From the NCBI GenBank assembly GCA_013289605.1, contig JABCZS010000004.1, forward strand, positions 88,001-123,318: a stretch of DNA of 35,318 nucleotides, written 5' to 3'. Below are positions 23,694 to 32,183 of this stretch, in pieces. The notes below the pieces were generated by a model. That model was given only the letters and a program-made list of their open reading frames with translations. It did no database searches and was not told the origin of the DNA. Positions within the stretch are counted from its first letter, which is position 1; each line of letters begins with the position of its first letter. The stretch is from Gammaproteobacteria bacterium. GTDB lineage: Bacteria > Pseudomonadota > Gammaproteobacteria > JABCZS01. The position numbers and the translations under genes are program-made.

Positions 23694-26600
23694 CTATTTT
23701 AAAAATGGCGTTGCCAATCTCCATGCTGTTTTCGCTCCTTGTAGAATTGGATTTGGTGCAGATGGCATTTTAGCTTTATCGGTAATGACAGTGGGCTGAT
23801 TGGCAGTCTCTTGTTGGCCAATATGATTAAATTTCATCTCTGCATTATCTGTATTATCTGTATTAAATCTTGCTAACGGAACAGCCTTGCTCATCTTATC
23901 AAGGTGATGTGACGCAGGGGTATCGCCATATCTACGTAGGTTGGTAATTGGCATTAGCGTGCTTGATGAATTGGCGTGTGTCATATCCTGACTCACTGAC
24001 GAGGATGCGCTCAATGAGGCCGTGCTATTGGAAACAGTTGCTGTTTGAGCTTGTTTTACAGTTTCTTTCTTATCATTAGCCACATAATCAAAATCTTTTG
24101 CTAAAGCAGCCATAGTCAGATTTAAATCGATATACCTATTATTTTCAGAGTAAAGGAATTTTTCCATATCGATATTTGAATCAACGTTCGTAACAATTTC
24201 ATAGTGTTTATGCACGCAAGGAGAGGCAGAATCAGCTTCATCTACTTGATCTTTAGGTTTAAATTGCACCACTTTTTCACTTCCGTTCTTTAAGTGGAAG
24301 GACAATTCTAAATTGCCCTTGGCATTTATCCAATGAGAACAGGGCACAGCTGCATTATTCTCATCCGTATAAAAAAAGCGGGTAGGATTTTTATCTAAAC
24401 TTCTGCGGTAACGTTCTTCAGAGGCCGTTTGGATAAAGCGATGGGACACGAGCTCTGCAAAGCCAGCAAAGGCATATTTGCAGTCACGTTTATAATTATC
24501 GGATAAACCCTCAAAATTTTCGTCTATTTTATATTGTTGATAAAAATACTCGACGATCGTGTCTAAATTCTCATTGTCTTTAAAATAATCGTGATGTATT
24601 TCTCGTGACTCAGCGCTGGTGCTAAATATATTCGCTAATAAATTGGCCAAATGTGCTTTATATTCCTTTCGATCATTAGTTTTGATTGCTTCATGAATAT
24701 CATTGGTTTTATTTACGATTTCACTCACATCACTATTGTTTTCAACAGTCTTTTCAGATAAGAAAAATGATACTAAACGAGTAGATGAGACATATGACAC
24801 TAAACGCGACCATTTAGACGGTGCAGAAGGTGCCTCCCCATTATAGAGTTCTTTCCCACGCATTGCAAAATAGGCATATTCTGCACAATCTTCACCCCAT
24901 GCAACGCGGCGCATTTGCTTTTCTATTTTTTGCGCTTCTAGGGTGATAGGATTGCCACCTTCAGGGATAAGGTTTTGTGTGGATACTTTGCCCGTGTTAA
25001 ATAATTCTTCGAGGTGTTTTTGAACATCCCCAAGATCCATAGGCATTCTAGGCATGAGCGCAAGCGTACGGGTTTCTAATTCTGTGAGTGCAATTTGATA
25101 GTTTATTTCAGTTTTATTAGTTGCCTTCAGTTGATCGTAATTGTATTGGAATTCATCCTTATGAGCGCTTATCGTAGCAATGCCTTGTTGACCTAATTTC
25201 CAAACAAGATATTTCCGAATAAATTTTCTGTAATCCTTAACCGGGGACTTAAGTTTATGCTTGGCTGTAATATATTGTTCATTTATAGAATTATTATAAA
25301 GATCCCGGGTAGAGTTAATGGGCTCGAACGTCATGGGTAAGGCCAGGATTTTTCCAGAGAGTTCCGCATTAAATAACAGGCTACCCAGTCCTAGAGGCAA
25401 GGTAATACCAGCTGCTAAAGTACTGCTCATAAAAGAGATAAACGTGAGCACCGGCGCTTGCTTTAAAAAGCCCATGGCTGAATTAACGATACCGATAAAA
25501 AAGTTTGCCACTAGCACCCACGTTAATTTTCCTACTAACGCAGCTTTACGCCAAAATACAGAACCATTTTTTCCATAATAATGAAGTGCATTAAGTTTAT
25601 CGATTTCGCTTTTAGCCATACCATACCAATCCCAGGTATCTCTCCAGGGTTGCACAAAATAACGTTGTGCAAATATCGCAAGTTTCGTTCCAACGGTATG
25701 AGAAATGTTATCGACTTGTTTGGCAGCAAGATCGTGATTTTGTTGATTTAAATAGGTATAACCTAAACCTGTAAGGATAGAAAGACCGGGGATAGCAAAC
25801 ATCAAGGGTTTTAATACGTCTTCTACTGCCCAATTTAATACTGCAATAGGGAGGGTAAGGATATGGATTATCGCATAAGGGATAATGACTGCAATATACC
25901 CTAAGAAAATTCCAATATATTTTACCAAATCAAATAATTCAAACTCTTTATTATCTAATTCGGCTTGCTTTTCGCATAACCAGTTATAGAAGGGATCTAA
26001 GCCATCACAAGCAAAATCCACAGTATCTGCAAACGGTTTCCACATCAGCATGCGTGCGGCTTTGCGCATATTATAGTTTTTCGCAAAAGGCCAAAATGCC
26101 CAGAAGCAAAAACCAAATATGGCTTTACCCACAGCAAAAAAGGGTAATAAAATAGCCTTTTTAACGGGTTTAAAAATATAATTAAACAATGAGTCATCTC
26201 GGGTGATGATCATAGACTCATTTAAATTGCCAATTCCCATGCGAAGTTCATTCACGCTAGCTTCGAGTGTTTCTAAGAGCACAGGGCCATTGGCTATAGT
26301 CCATAAAATTTTGTAGATAAGATAGCCTGGGAGGTACGCAATTAAAAATACAGCGATACGCGTTATCAAATAGCGGTCTTGGTCCGCCATAATATTTTGT
26401 AGGGGATAAGCAAAATATTTATGTCCTAAAGCGCTAAGGTATTCTTGCGCACCACTTAATAATCCATCGGAAAAAAGTTTTATTTTGTTTTGTGCGTCAT
26501 ATTGGGCCTTGAGCTCTAGGTATGTGTTTATATTGCGCTGTCTGACTTGTGGAGGAAGCAGATAACTTGCAGGATTGAAGCAGAGAAACTCAAAAACTCG

Positions 26601-29084
26601 AAGCTTTATGGCGAGGCCAATATCAATAGTCCCTAATATTATTTCATCTTCAGCAAGCAACTCAGGGTCAGGTTTGTTTGCTTCAATTGCAGTTTTACCA
26701 AAGTGTGTTAGGGTATCCCAAAGATGCTTGATCTGCTCTACTACTCTCCAACCCCGTGCGCCTACTTGTGTGTCATAGCTTCTTGCTACTATTTTATGTT
26801 CATCATCAGGATTGTGAGTATCAACTGTTTTGATTGTAGTTGTAGCTTGAATCGAAGACGAAGATGATGATGATGATGATGATGATGAATATTCACCCGT
26901 AATTTCTTTAGCTTGCTTAGGTGCAACCTGATTTTGTGGAACACTTATCCGAGCGCCAGGCATAGGGTTGATCAGTTCATACTTATTTTCATAAAAGAGA
27001 ATTTCACTTCTTTTTCGTGTGATATCGGCTACCAACTCTTGAGTATGAAGTTTTTGTTTTTCATGATACGTAGGCTTTTTATTGGGTTCAATATCGATTT
27101 TATCTTTAGCATTAACAGGATCTAGCTTAAGTTGTCTTTTATAAATTCTATGTTGTCTTTTTGCTTGAAAAAACAATTCTTGCAAATGTTTAGGCATGGG
27201 ATCATTATCAGCATGCTTAAAGAAATTTTCTAATGGCGTGCCTTCAAGATGGCGGCTACCTATGGCTATCCAGTTGCCATATTTTTTCCCGGGTGTGCCA
27301 TCGGGGCCGGGTATGCCATCAGGGTCATTATACGGGAGGAGTCTGGCTATCAATTGGATCAAAGTGGAATAATGGCTGGTTGATTCTATTACGGTGTAAT
27401 TGTAGAACACGTCTTCATAAGGTTTGAGTTCTTGTTTTTTAGCGTGGACTTCTTGTTTTTTAGCGTGGACGGCGGCGAGTCTTAATTTTACTTCCTTTAC
27501 TCTTTGCTGGGGATCTTCTGCTTTATCATCACCTATTTTTTTTGACATTTTATCGAAAATGTAATTGATATAAGTTTCACTGTCTTTCTTTGTAAAGAAA
27601 CCTTGAAGGTGAGTGTTTTCTAAATATTTATTTGCTAATAGTATTTTATGATCTTTCTTTTGCTCTGCAGTAGTACCCGCACCCAAATCCATTCCTTTAA
27701 CTTCGAGCGTAACCAACTCAGCAATCTGCTCAAGTAGTTTTTCATAATGCACTCTCGCTGCGGGGACGCCGTAATTATTGATAACGTCAGCGCCAGTGTC
27801 GATTTCTTCAAATTGATGAACGAATTCAAATCTAGGCGCATGTCCAAGAATTTGCAGCTTTTCTTCCACTCCAACAGGTCGTTTTGTTTCTTCACGAGGG
27901 TCAAAACCCAGGATCGCATCTTCTATTTGCTTACCTGTGCCATCTAATACAGCGACTTTTTGAATAACAGGCTGACCCATATTATCTAAAACTGGAACCT
28001 TAATTTTCCCTTTAATAGGCTTAGCCCGTGCAAATACTTTATAATCAAAATTAACAGAGCGAAAAGCAGGACGATGCAATTCAGTAATGGTATCGCGTGT
28101 CAGTAAACGTTGCTGCTCATCTACTTCATTTGATAATTCTTCACTGGCCTTCCTAGGCGTCTCTTTTTCAACCGTGCCTCTTAATGCTTCTAAAAACTTT
28201 ATTCTTTCTTCATAAGCTAATTGCGTACGAATGTTTTCATTAATTTCTTTTTGGTGTTGCTCTCTTTGTTCAGGAGAAAGTTGAGTGTCGTATTCTGGAC
28301 TTGCAGCCAAGGCATTTTTAGAGCCGATGACGGTGATGATGCGTGCTAAGGATTCTTGAGTTTCGCGAATTTCTTTATTAATTTTGACAGCGATTTCAAC
28401 TTGACCTTTTTTGATTATCCTTTTTTGTTTATCAATTTTGATAATGAGCTGGATCACTTCTCTTTGTCTGGGAGTGATGCTCTCGTCATTCAATGTTTGC
28501 TCTTTACTTTTAAGTTTAGCAATGATTGTACGAATAGCTTGCTGCTCTTCCGAAGATAAATTTTTACCCTTTAACTCTTCATTTAACTCGTTCAGTGTTT
28601 TTTCGTTTCGTTTTAATGGATGCAAATCAGCCAATATCAACACTCTTAAAATATGCTGATATATCTTACTCATCATCACGATTTTGTTTTCACGTTCTTG
28701 ATCAGACAATAATTCTTTGATATCCATACCGGCCGCAGCGGTAAAACTGACACCACATAGAAAACCCACAAAGGTAGATAAGTTGCCAATGTCGCTATAA
28801 AGTTCACTCTCGATTTGATGTGGTGCATGTCCCACGAAAATTCGGTGCATGGTGTACATGTAAAACGGGTAGGCAATGACAATACCTGCGATATCAATTT
28901 TATTTGCAACGTTAAAGCTGTCGCCACTTTGCTTGTAGTCTTGATATAACACGGTATCGCCATCGTTAGATGCATGGTGCTTACGAAGTTCGAGATCAAT
29001 GGCGGCTTTCAAGTCCCACATATATGATGTTTGTTTGTCAATATGGGATGGAGCATTATTCTGTTGTTTTGTTTCGCCAGTCAC
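23694..29084 (-). CDS. giant (1796-residue) membrane and coiled-coil protein of unknown family
   Basis: No family recognised. It starts at GTG 29084 with ACAGGTG upstream. Two hydrophobic segments lie near the N-terminus (about 64-83 and 101-120). Residues 125-330 are Lys/Glu-rich and coil-like. A variable middle follows, with a twice-repeated VHAKKQE (about 540-552), a short Gly-Pro-Asp stretch and a run of about 11 serines near 730-741. A cluster of strong hydrophobic segments sits around 907-928, 975-1000, 1053-1083, 1091-1111, 1180-1206 and 1210-1236. The last 550 residues look soluble and end in Ser-rich, Asn-rich sequence. No N-terminal signal peptide is seen. Size, isolation between two toxin-antitoxin pairs and apparent lack of relatives suggest a strain-specific envelope or secreted host-interaction protein. 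That is inference only. Confidence 0.85.
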   Translation of the reverse strand: MTGETKQQNNAPSHIDKQTSYMWDLKAAIDLELRKHHASNDGDTVLYQDYKQSGDSFNVANKIDIAGIVIAYPFYMYTMHRIFVGHAPHQIESELYSDIGNLSTFVGFLCGVSFTAAAGMDIKELLSDQERENKIVMMSKIYQHILRVLILADLHPLKRNEKTLNELNEELKGKNLSSEEQQAIRTIIAKLKSKEQTLNDESITPRQREVIQLIIKIDKQKRIIKKGQVEIAVKINKEIRETQESLARIITVIGSKNALAASPEYDTQLSPEQREQHQKEINENIRTQLAYEERIKFLEALRGTVEKETPRKASEELSNEVDEQQRLLTRDTITELHRPAFRSVNFDYKVFARAKPIKGKIKVPVLDNMGQPVIQKVAVLDGTGKQIEDAILGFDPREETKRPVGVEEKLQILGHAPRFEFVHQFEEIDTGADVINNYGVPAARVHYEKLLEQIAELVTLEVKGMDLGAGTTAEQKKDHKILLANKYLENTHLQGFFTKKDSETYINYIFDKMSKKIGDDKAEDPQQRVKEVKLRLAAVHAKKQEVHAKKQELKPYEDVFYNYTVIESTSHYSTLIQLIARLLPYNDPDGIPGPDGTPGKKYGNWIAIGSRHLEGTPLENFFKHADNDPMPKHLQELFFQAKRQHRIYKRQLKLDPVNAKDKIDIEPNKKPTYHEKQKLHTQELVADITRKRSEILFYENKYELINPMPGARISVPQNQVAPKQAKEITGEYSSSSSSSSSSSSIQATTTIKTVDTHNPDDEHKIVARSYDTQVGARGWRVVEQIKHLWDTLTHFGKTAIEANKPDPELLAEDEIILGTIDIGLAIKLRVFEFLCFNPASYLLPPQVRQRNINTYLELKAQYDAQNKIKLFSDGLLSGAQEYLSALGHKYFAYPLQNIMADQDRYLITRIAVFLIAYLPGYLIYKILWTIANGPVLLETLEASVNELRMGIGNLNESMIITRDDSLFNYIFKPVKKAILLPFFAVGKAIFGFCFWAFWPFAKNYNMRKAARMLMWKPFADTVDFACDGLDPFYNWLCEKQAELDNKEFELFDLVKYIGIFLGYIAVIIPYAIIHILTLPIAVLNWAVEDVLKPLMFAIPGLSILTGLGYTYLNQQNHDLAAKQVDNISHTVGTKLAIFAQRYFVQPWRDTWDWYGMAKSEIDKLNALHYYGKNGSVFWRKAALVGKLTWVLVANFFIGIVNSAMGFLKQAPVLTFISFMSSTLAAGITLPLGLGSLLFNAELSGKILALPMTFEPINSTRDLYNNSINEQYITAKHKLKSPVKDYRKFIRKYLVWKLGQQGIATISAHKDEFQYNYDQLKATNKTEINYQIALTELETRTLALMPRMPMDLGDVQKHLEELFNTGKVSTQNLIPEGGNPITLEAQKIEKQMRRVAWGEDCAEYAYFAMRGKELYNGEAPSAPSKWSRLVSYVSSTRLVSFFLSEKTVENNSDVSEIVNKTNDIHEAIKTNDRKEYKAHLANLLANIFSTSAESREIHHDYFKDNENLDTIVEYFYQQYKIDENFEGLSDNYKRDCKYAFAGFAELVSHRFIQTASEERYRRSLDKNPTRFFYTDENNAAVPCSHWINAKGNLELSFHLKNGSEKVVQFKPKDQVDEADSASPCVHKHYEIVTNVDSNIDMEKFLYSENNRYIDLNLTMAALAKDFDYVANDKKETVKQAQTATVSNSTASLSASSSVSQDMTHANSSSTLMPITNLRRYGDTPASHHLDKMSKAVPLARFNTDNTDNAEMKFNHIGQQETANQPTVITDKAKMPSAPNPILQGAKTAWRLATPFLK
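26863..26888. repeat. GAT/TCA trinucleotide microsatellite within the giant gene
   Basis: Eight uninterrupted GAT units plus two bases, read on the coding strand as TCA serine codons inside a longer serine run. Gains or losses of a unit keep the frame and would change the linker length by single residues. Confidence 0.95.
27429..27470. repeat. perfect 21-bp tandem duplication within the giant gene
   Basis: Bases 27429-27449 and 27450-27470 are identical and encode VHAKKQE twice in a row. The identity at DNA level points to a recent in-frame duplication in the predicted coiled region. Confidence 0.95.
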
Positions 29085-29301
29085 GTTACACCTGTATCTT
29101 AACTACTAAGGTTATATACTAACAAATTGAGATTAAGGCAATATTAACTGTATATTGATTAAATTAACTATTTAAGATTACTTATGCGCTAAATTGCAGA
29201 TTAATTTGATCTTTACAGATTTGATTAAACAAATATGATACTCTATGATTAGATGTTAATATCAGGCTTGCTAAGAGCTCTAGGCAAGGGCTACTTATTT
29301 T

Positions 29302-29342
29302 GTATTTACAAATTACTAAAATTAATCTAATATTGTAAATAC
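29302..29342 (+). promoter_or_regulatory. promoter with overlapping operator of the RHH-VapC pair
   Basis: GTATTTACAA at 29302-29311 and TTGTAAATAC at 29333-29342 are perfect 10-bp inverted arms. They overlap a good sigma-70 promoter: TTTACA (29305-29310), 17 bases, TAATAT (29328-29333). The ribosome site CAGGAG and the ATG follow directly. This is the layout expected for self-repression by the RHH antitoxin. The rest of the 269-bp gap back to the giant gene is AT-rich and shows nothing else I can name. Confidence 0.75.
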
Positions 29343-29353
29343 AGGAGACCCCC

Positions 29354-29602
29354 ATGAGACATACGACCACTTTTCGTTTTGATGCTAAAACACTTACCCT
29401 CTTACAAACTTTAGCCGAGTCATTACATTGCTCAAAAACAGCGATAATCGAGCAAGCATTAGAAGAGTATGCCCAAAAAAATACCCAGTACATTTCACCC
29501 TTACTTAAACACGCAGGCGTTTTATCAGATAAAGAAGCCCATACGTTATTAACTGCCATTCAAACGCATAAACATAATAAAGATGAGAATATTGAGTTAT
29601 GA
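29354..29602 (+). CDS. ribbon-helix-helix antitoxin
   Basis: An 82-residue protein whose N-terminus RHTTTFRFDAKTLTLLQTLA gives the DNA-binding ribbon, followed by the two helices of an RHH fold (SLHCSKTAIIEQALEEYAQK). The charged C-terminal half would bind the toxin. CAGGAG stands before the ATG, and the stop overlaps the toxin start by 4 bases (ATGA). Likely represses its own promoter at the inverted repeat just upstream. Confidence 0.9.
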   Translation: MRHTTTFRFDAKTLTLLQTLAESLHCSKTAIIEQALEEYAQKNTQYISPLLKHAGVLSDKEAHTLLTAIQTHKHNKDENIEL

Positions 29603-29997
29603 AATATTTATTAGATACCGATATTTTAATTTACTTTTTAAAAGGGCATGCCAAAATCATAGAAAAAATGGCACATTTGTACGCTGATGATCCTTGCACG
29701 TCTATTGTGAATTACTCCGAATTACTGTTTGGTGCTTATCACTCCAATAGGGTTAAACAAAATTTGGACATTATGAGCGCCCTGATGGCAGATATTAAAA
29801 TATTACCCTTTTGCCCGCAGGCGGCAGAAATTTTTGCTAAGGAAAAAGCGAAATTAAAAATAAAGGGCGAGACTATCGCGGATTTAGATTTAATGATAGC
29901 GAGTATTAGTATCCAAAATAATGTCATTTTGGTGAGCAATAATATTAAGCATTTTTCTCGGCTTTCCCATTTAAAATTGGAAAATTGGGCGGCGTAA
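29599..29997 (+). CDS. vapC: PIN-domain toxin, VapC
   Basis: A 132-residue PIN ribonuclease of the VapC type, unlike the other PIN protein in this window. Active-site residues: Asp6 in LLDTDILIYFLKG, Glu41 in SIVNYSELLFGA, and Asp95 and Asp97 in IADLDLMIAS. The later LVSNNIKHFSRL is a family-typical strand. Start coupled to the RHH antitoxin. The last 24 codons (from about residue 109 to the stop) are repeated almost exactly at 30948-31019. Confidence 0.93.
   Translation: MKYLLDTDILIYFLKGHAKIIEKMAHLYADDPCTSIVNYSELLFGAYHSNRVKQNLDIMSALMADIKILPFCPQAAEIFAKEKAKLKIKGETIADLDLMIASISIQNNVILVSNNIKHFSRLSHLKLENWAA
29925..29996 (+). repeat. 72-bp direct repeat, copy 1 (3' end of vapC)
   Basis: This segment, beginning CATTTTGGTGAGCAATAATA and ending in the vapC stop region (GGGCGGCGTA), recurs in the same orientation at 30948-31019 with one mismatch (A or T after GGCTTTCCC). 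Between the copies lies the unknown gene 30025-30843. Confidence 0.97.
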
Positions 29998-30024
29998 GTC
30001 GTGTAAGCTCTGCATCATCACACT

Positions 30025-30843
30025 TTACATTGAAAGCAATTGAGCGTGTACTGTTTCGTGCAAGGTTAAAGTATGAATAGCTTCCTCAGCTGCAGATAAA
30101 AAATCACTTATTTTCCCACGCAATCCCTGAACACTCACTAGTTGTTCTTGACAAAAAGGACTGGGCGATTCTGCATGGCAAGACTGCAGCGCTTTTTTTG
30201 TGTCCTGTAGCATTTTTTCATAAGTACTAGAGTCGATAATAAAAGGCTTGCGTCCATCCTTGAAATCAAAGGAGACGGGATGATTAAGTAATTGATGTGT
30301 TTTAGGATCGCGCCATTCATTTATTTGGGCATCAAATTCAGCACGCGTCATGCCGATTCGCTCTGCGGTGAAAACTTCATTTAATCGTGGATGTTTTAGG
30401 AGAGCGTCTAATCGCTGCTGAGGGGTAATATGAGCACGTTCTGCACCTATCCAATCAGGCGCTCTGCATGGCGCAGGATTAAACCCCGTGAATTGATCTA
30501 CAATTTTCTGGCGTTGAATCTCTAATTGTTTTTCAATTTTACATCGCATCTCTTGGGCAAATTTTTGCAGTACTCCAAATACTTCTGGATCTACAGCATG
30601 GTTATCTTTAAGGTAGTTGATATAGAGCTCTAGGTGTTTAACATCTTTTAAATAATAAATAGTCCCTTCGATTTGACGCTCATTATTGCTGTATGGAAAA
30701 CGCCGCGGCAAATCATGTTCGTTTGAATTACCTTGATTGAAATAAAAATGCGCAGCAACAATAATTGAGCTGCTCTTTTGTGAGCTACGCAAGGAAAAAT
30801 TGCCTGTTTTACTATTACAAATAATCAGAATAGTTTCGTTCAC
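30025..30843 (-). CDS. hypothetical protein bracketed by the vapC-tail repeats
   Basis: No family recognised. About 272 residues, starting at GTG 30843 (a TTG sits one codon earlier) with TTAGGGGA upstream. The N-terminal 55 residues resemble a small beta-rich domain (ILIICNSKTGNFSLR, IIVAAHFYF). Residues 65-120 are helical and charged, and two similar-looking helical stretches follow (TPQQRLDALLKHPRLNEVF and MTRAEFDAQINEWRDP), ending in a helix-rich tail (LSAAEEAIHTLTLHETVHAQLL). No signal peptide or membrane segment. It lies antisense to the flanking vapC and exported-protein genes inside two 72-bp direct repeats, as if brought in as a unit. Confidence 0.7.
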   Translation of the reverse strand: MNETILIICNSKTGNFSLRSSQKSSSIIVAAHFYFNQGNSNEHDLPRRFPYSNNERQIEGTIYYLKDVKHLELYINYLKDNHAVDPEVFGVLQKFAQEMRCKIEKQLEIQRQKIVDQFTGFNPAPCRAPDWIGAERAHITPQQRLDALLKHPRLNEVFTAERIGMTRAEFDAQINEWRDPKTHQLLNHPVSFDFKDGRKPFIIDSSTYEKMLQDTKKALQSCHAESPSPFCQEQLVSVQGLRGKISDFLSAAEEAIHTLTLHETVHAQLLSM

Positions 30844-30947
30844 CAATTCCCCTAAGTTTTCAAGAAATATGTCACAATACTAACATAGTCACAGGCCGGA
30901 GTAAAGCAGTTAACTGATTATCTAATTATTAAGAGATGTGCTAAACG

Positions 30948-31019
30948 CATTTTGGTGAGCAATAATATTAAGCATTTTTCTCGGCTTTCCCTTTTAAAAT
31001 TGGAAAATTGGGCGGCGTA
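30948..31019 (+). pseudogene. 72-bp direct repeat, copy 2: orphan vapC 3' end
   Basis: Duplicate of the last 24 codons of vapC with one mismatch and no vapC sequence before it. The 250-bp gap around it (30847-31098) otherwise holds an AT-rich leader and the promoter of the exported protein. It is either the scar of a tandem vapC copy or the far end of an inserted segment. Confidence 0.93.
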
Positions 31020-31041
31020 GGTGGGCTTAATATAGAGTTAG

Positions 31042-31071
31042 TTCAAGGTCACTATTAAGTTAGGTTATACT
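31042..31071 (+). promoter_or_regulatory. putative promoter of the exported-protein gene
   Basis: TATACT at 31066-31071 is a good -10 box. TTCAAG at 31042-31047, 18 bases before it, is a weak -35. The start codon follows 27 bases after the -10. Confidence 0.4.
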
Positions 31072-31098
31072 CATAAAAAATCCAAGAGGTTTATATCC

Positions 31099-32151
31099 AT
31101 GAAAAAAATGAAACTAGCCCAATATGTCCTGCTTAGCCTCGCCGCTGGAGTGAGCTTTTTCCTTTTTGAATCCACGCCTGTGAACGCCCAGGTCAATGAC
31201 TTGCACGTCACGGTGACTTCTATAGAAGGGACCCCTAAGGGTTCTGTGGGCTTGGTAGTCCTCAACCCTAGCAATACCACAGTTAGGACTTATTCTGGCC
31301 TAGTTAAGGGCTGGACCACAACGATTGAAGCGGCACTTCGTGACGATTACAGTTATTTGACCTTTAAAGTCAGGCATGATGGCAAAGACAGTACTACGTG
31401 TACCGTCGCGCATAACAGCCAAGGTCAAATCGATAAAGAAACTAATGAGATCTTAATCAGCATACGTCTGTCTGATCTGACGTGCCATATTATAGATCCC
31501 GAGCAAGAAAATACGATTGCTTTTAAATTCAAAACCACCACTGAATTAAATGGAGTAGCCTTACCCGTTTATTTTAATGAGCTCAATAAGTTTCACCAAC
31601 AAGTGGGATCTATGAATGAGACTTACTCTACCCTAGAATTTACTATATTAGAGGGCTTTGATTATACTTTGTCTCTTGATATCGATGACCATGAAGTGAT
31701 GTGTACTTATCAGGATAGCCCTGCGCTCATCAATGATGATTGGTCTGCACATTATGCCGTGGTGGATTTAGCACAAGAAACGTGTGTGTTGTCTGAACAA
31801 ACTGAAGTTGAGCCTATTGTTATGACCTTTAATTTCGGGAATGTGGGAATTTATACTAATGTGTATATCGATATGTATGATAAGGATAATGAGAGCATCA
31901 TTTCCTACACAGAAGAGTTATCAGAAAATTGCCGTCCTTCATGTGTACGCGGGTACACTCGCAATGACCAAGTCGCTAAAACCACTGTAAAATTTGTAGA
32001 TTCCTCTGGGCCTACTTATCAGAGCGCTAAATGTGTGAATATTAAAACCGGTGAAGATTTCTTAACTCGCGATCAACAGGCGGCATTATTTAACATCTAT
32101 GCCGACGATGGCATGAAATGTGATTATGACACTACATTAGGGTGGGAATAA
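31099..32151 (+). CDS. exported protein with three Cys-paired beta repeats, unknown function
   Basis: No family recognised. Residues 1-30 form a classical signal peptide (MKKMK, hydrophobic core LLSLAAGVSFFLF, cleavage after VNA before QVND). The mature 320 residues are rich in beta-prone, Thr/Ser/Asn-rich sequence and fall into three loosely similar units. Each unit has two cysteines toward its end: TCTVAHN with LTCHII, MCTYQD with ETCVLS, and KCVNIK with KCDYD. A further CRPSC pair lies before the third. This pattern suggests disulfide-stabilised sandwich domains in the periplasm or outside the cell. AAGAGG precedes the ATG at a slightly long distance. It is followed by repeat copy C. Confidence 0.8.
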   Translation: MKKMKLAQYVLLSLAAGVSFFLFESTPVNAQVNDLHVTVTSIEGTPKGSVGLVVLNPSNTTVRTYSGLVKGWTTTIEAALRDDYSYLTFKVRHDGKDSTTCTVAHNSQGQIDKETNEILISIRLSDLTCHIIDPEQENTIAFKFKTTTELNGVALPVYFNELNKFHQQVGSMNETYSTLEFTILEGFDYTLSLDIDDHEVMCTYQDSPALINDDWSAHYAVVDLAQETCVLSEQTEVEPIVMTFNFGNVGIYTNVYIDMYDKDNESIISYTEELSENCRPSCVRGYTRNDQVAKTTVKFVDSSGPTYQSAKCVNIKTGEDFLTRDQQAALFNIYADDGMKCDYDTTLGWE

Positions 32152-32183
32152 GTTAGAGTCTCACCAGATTTGCAAAGGGGTTA

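Noticed and set aside
27280-27320. Collagen-like Gly-X-Y segment in the giant protein
   Set aside because: Only two or three consecutive triplets (GPDGTPGKK), too few to form a collagen region.
29182-29559. 125-residue reverse frame over the RHH antitoxin and its promoter
   Set aside because: It covers the operator and antitoxin gene antisense; the forward genes have motifs, coupling and a promoter.
22954-29997. Idea that the two VapC-like pairs are one duplicated locus
   Set aside because: Antitoxins belong to different folds (AbrB and RHH), and the toxins differ in motifs around the active site.
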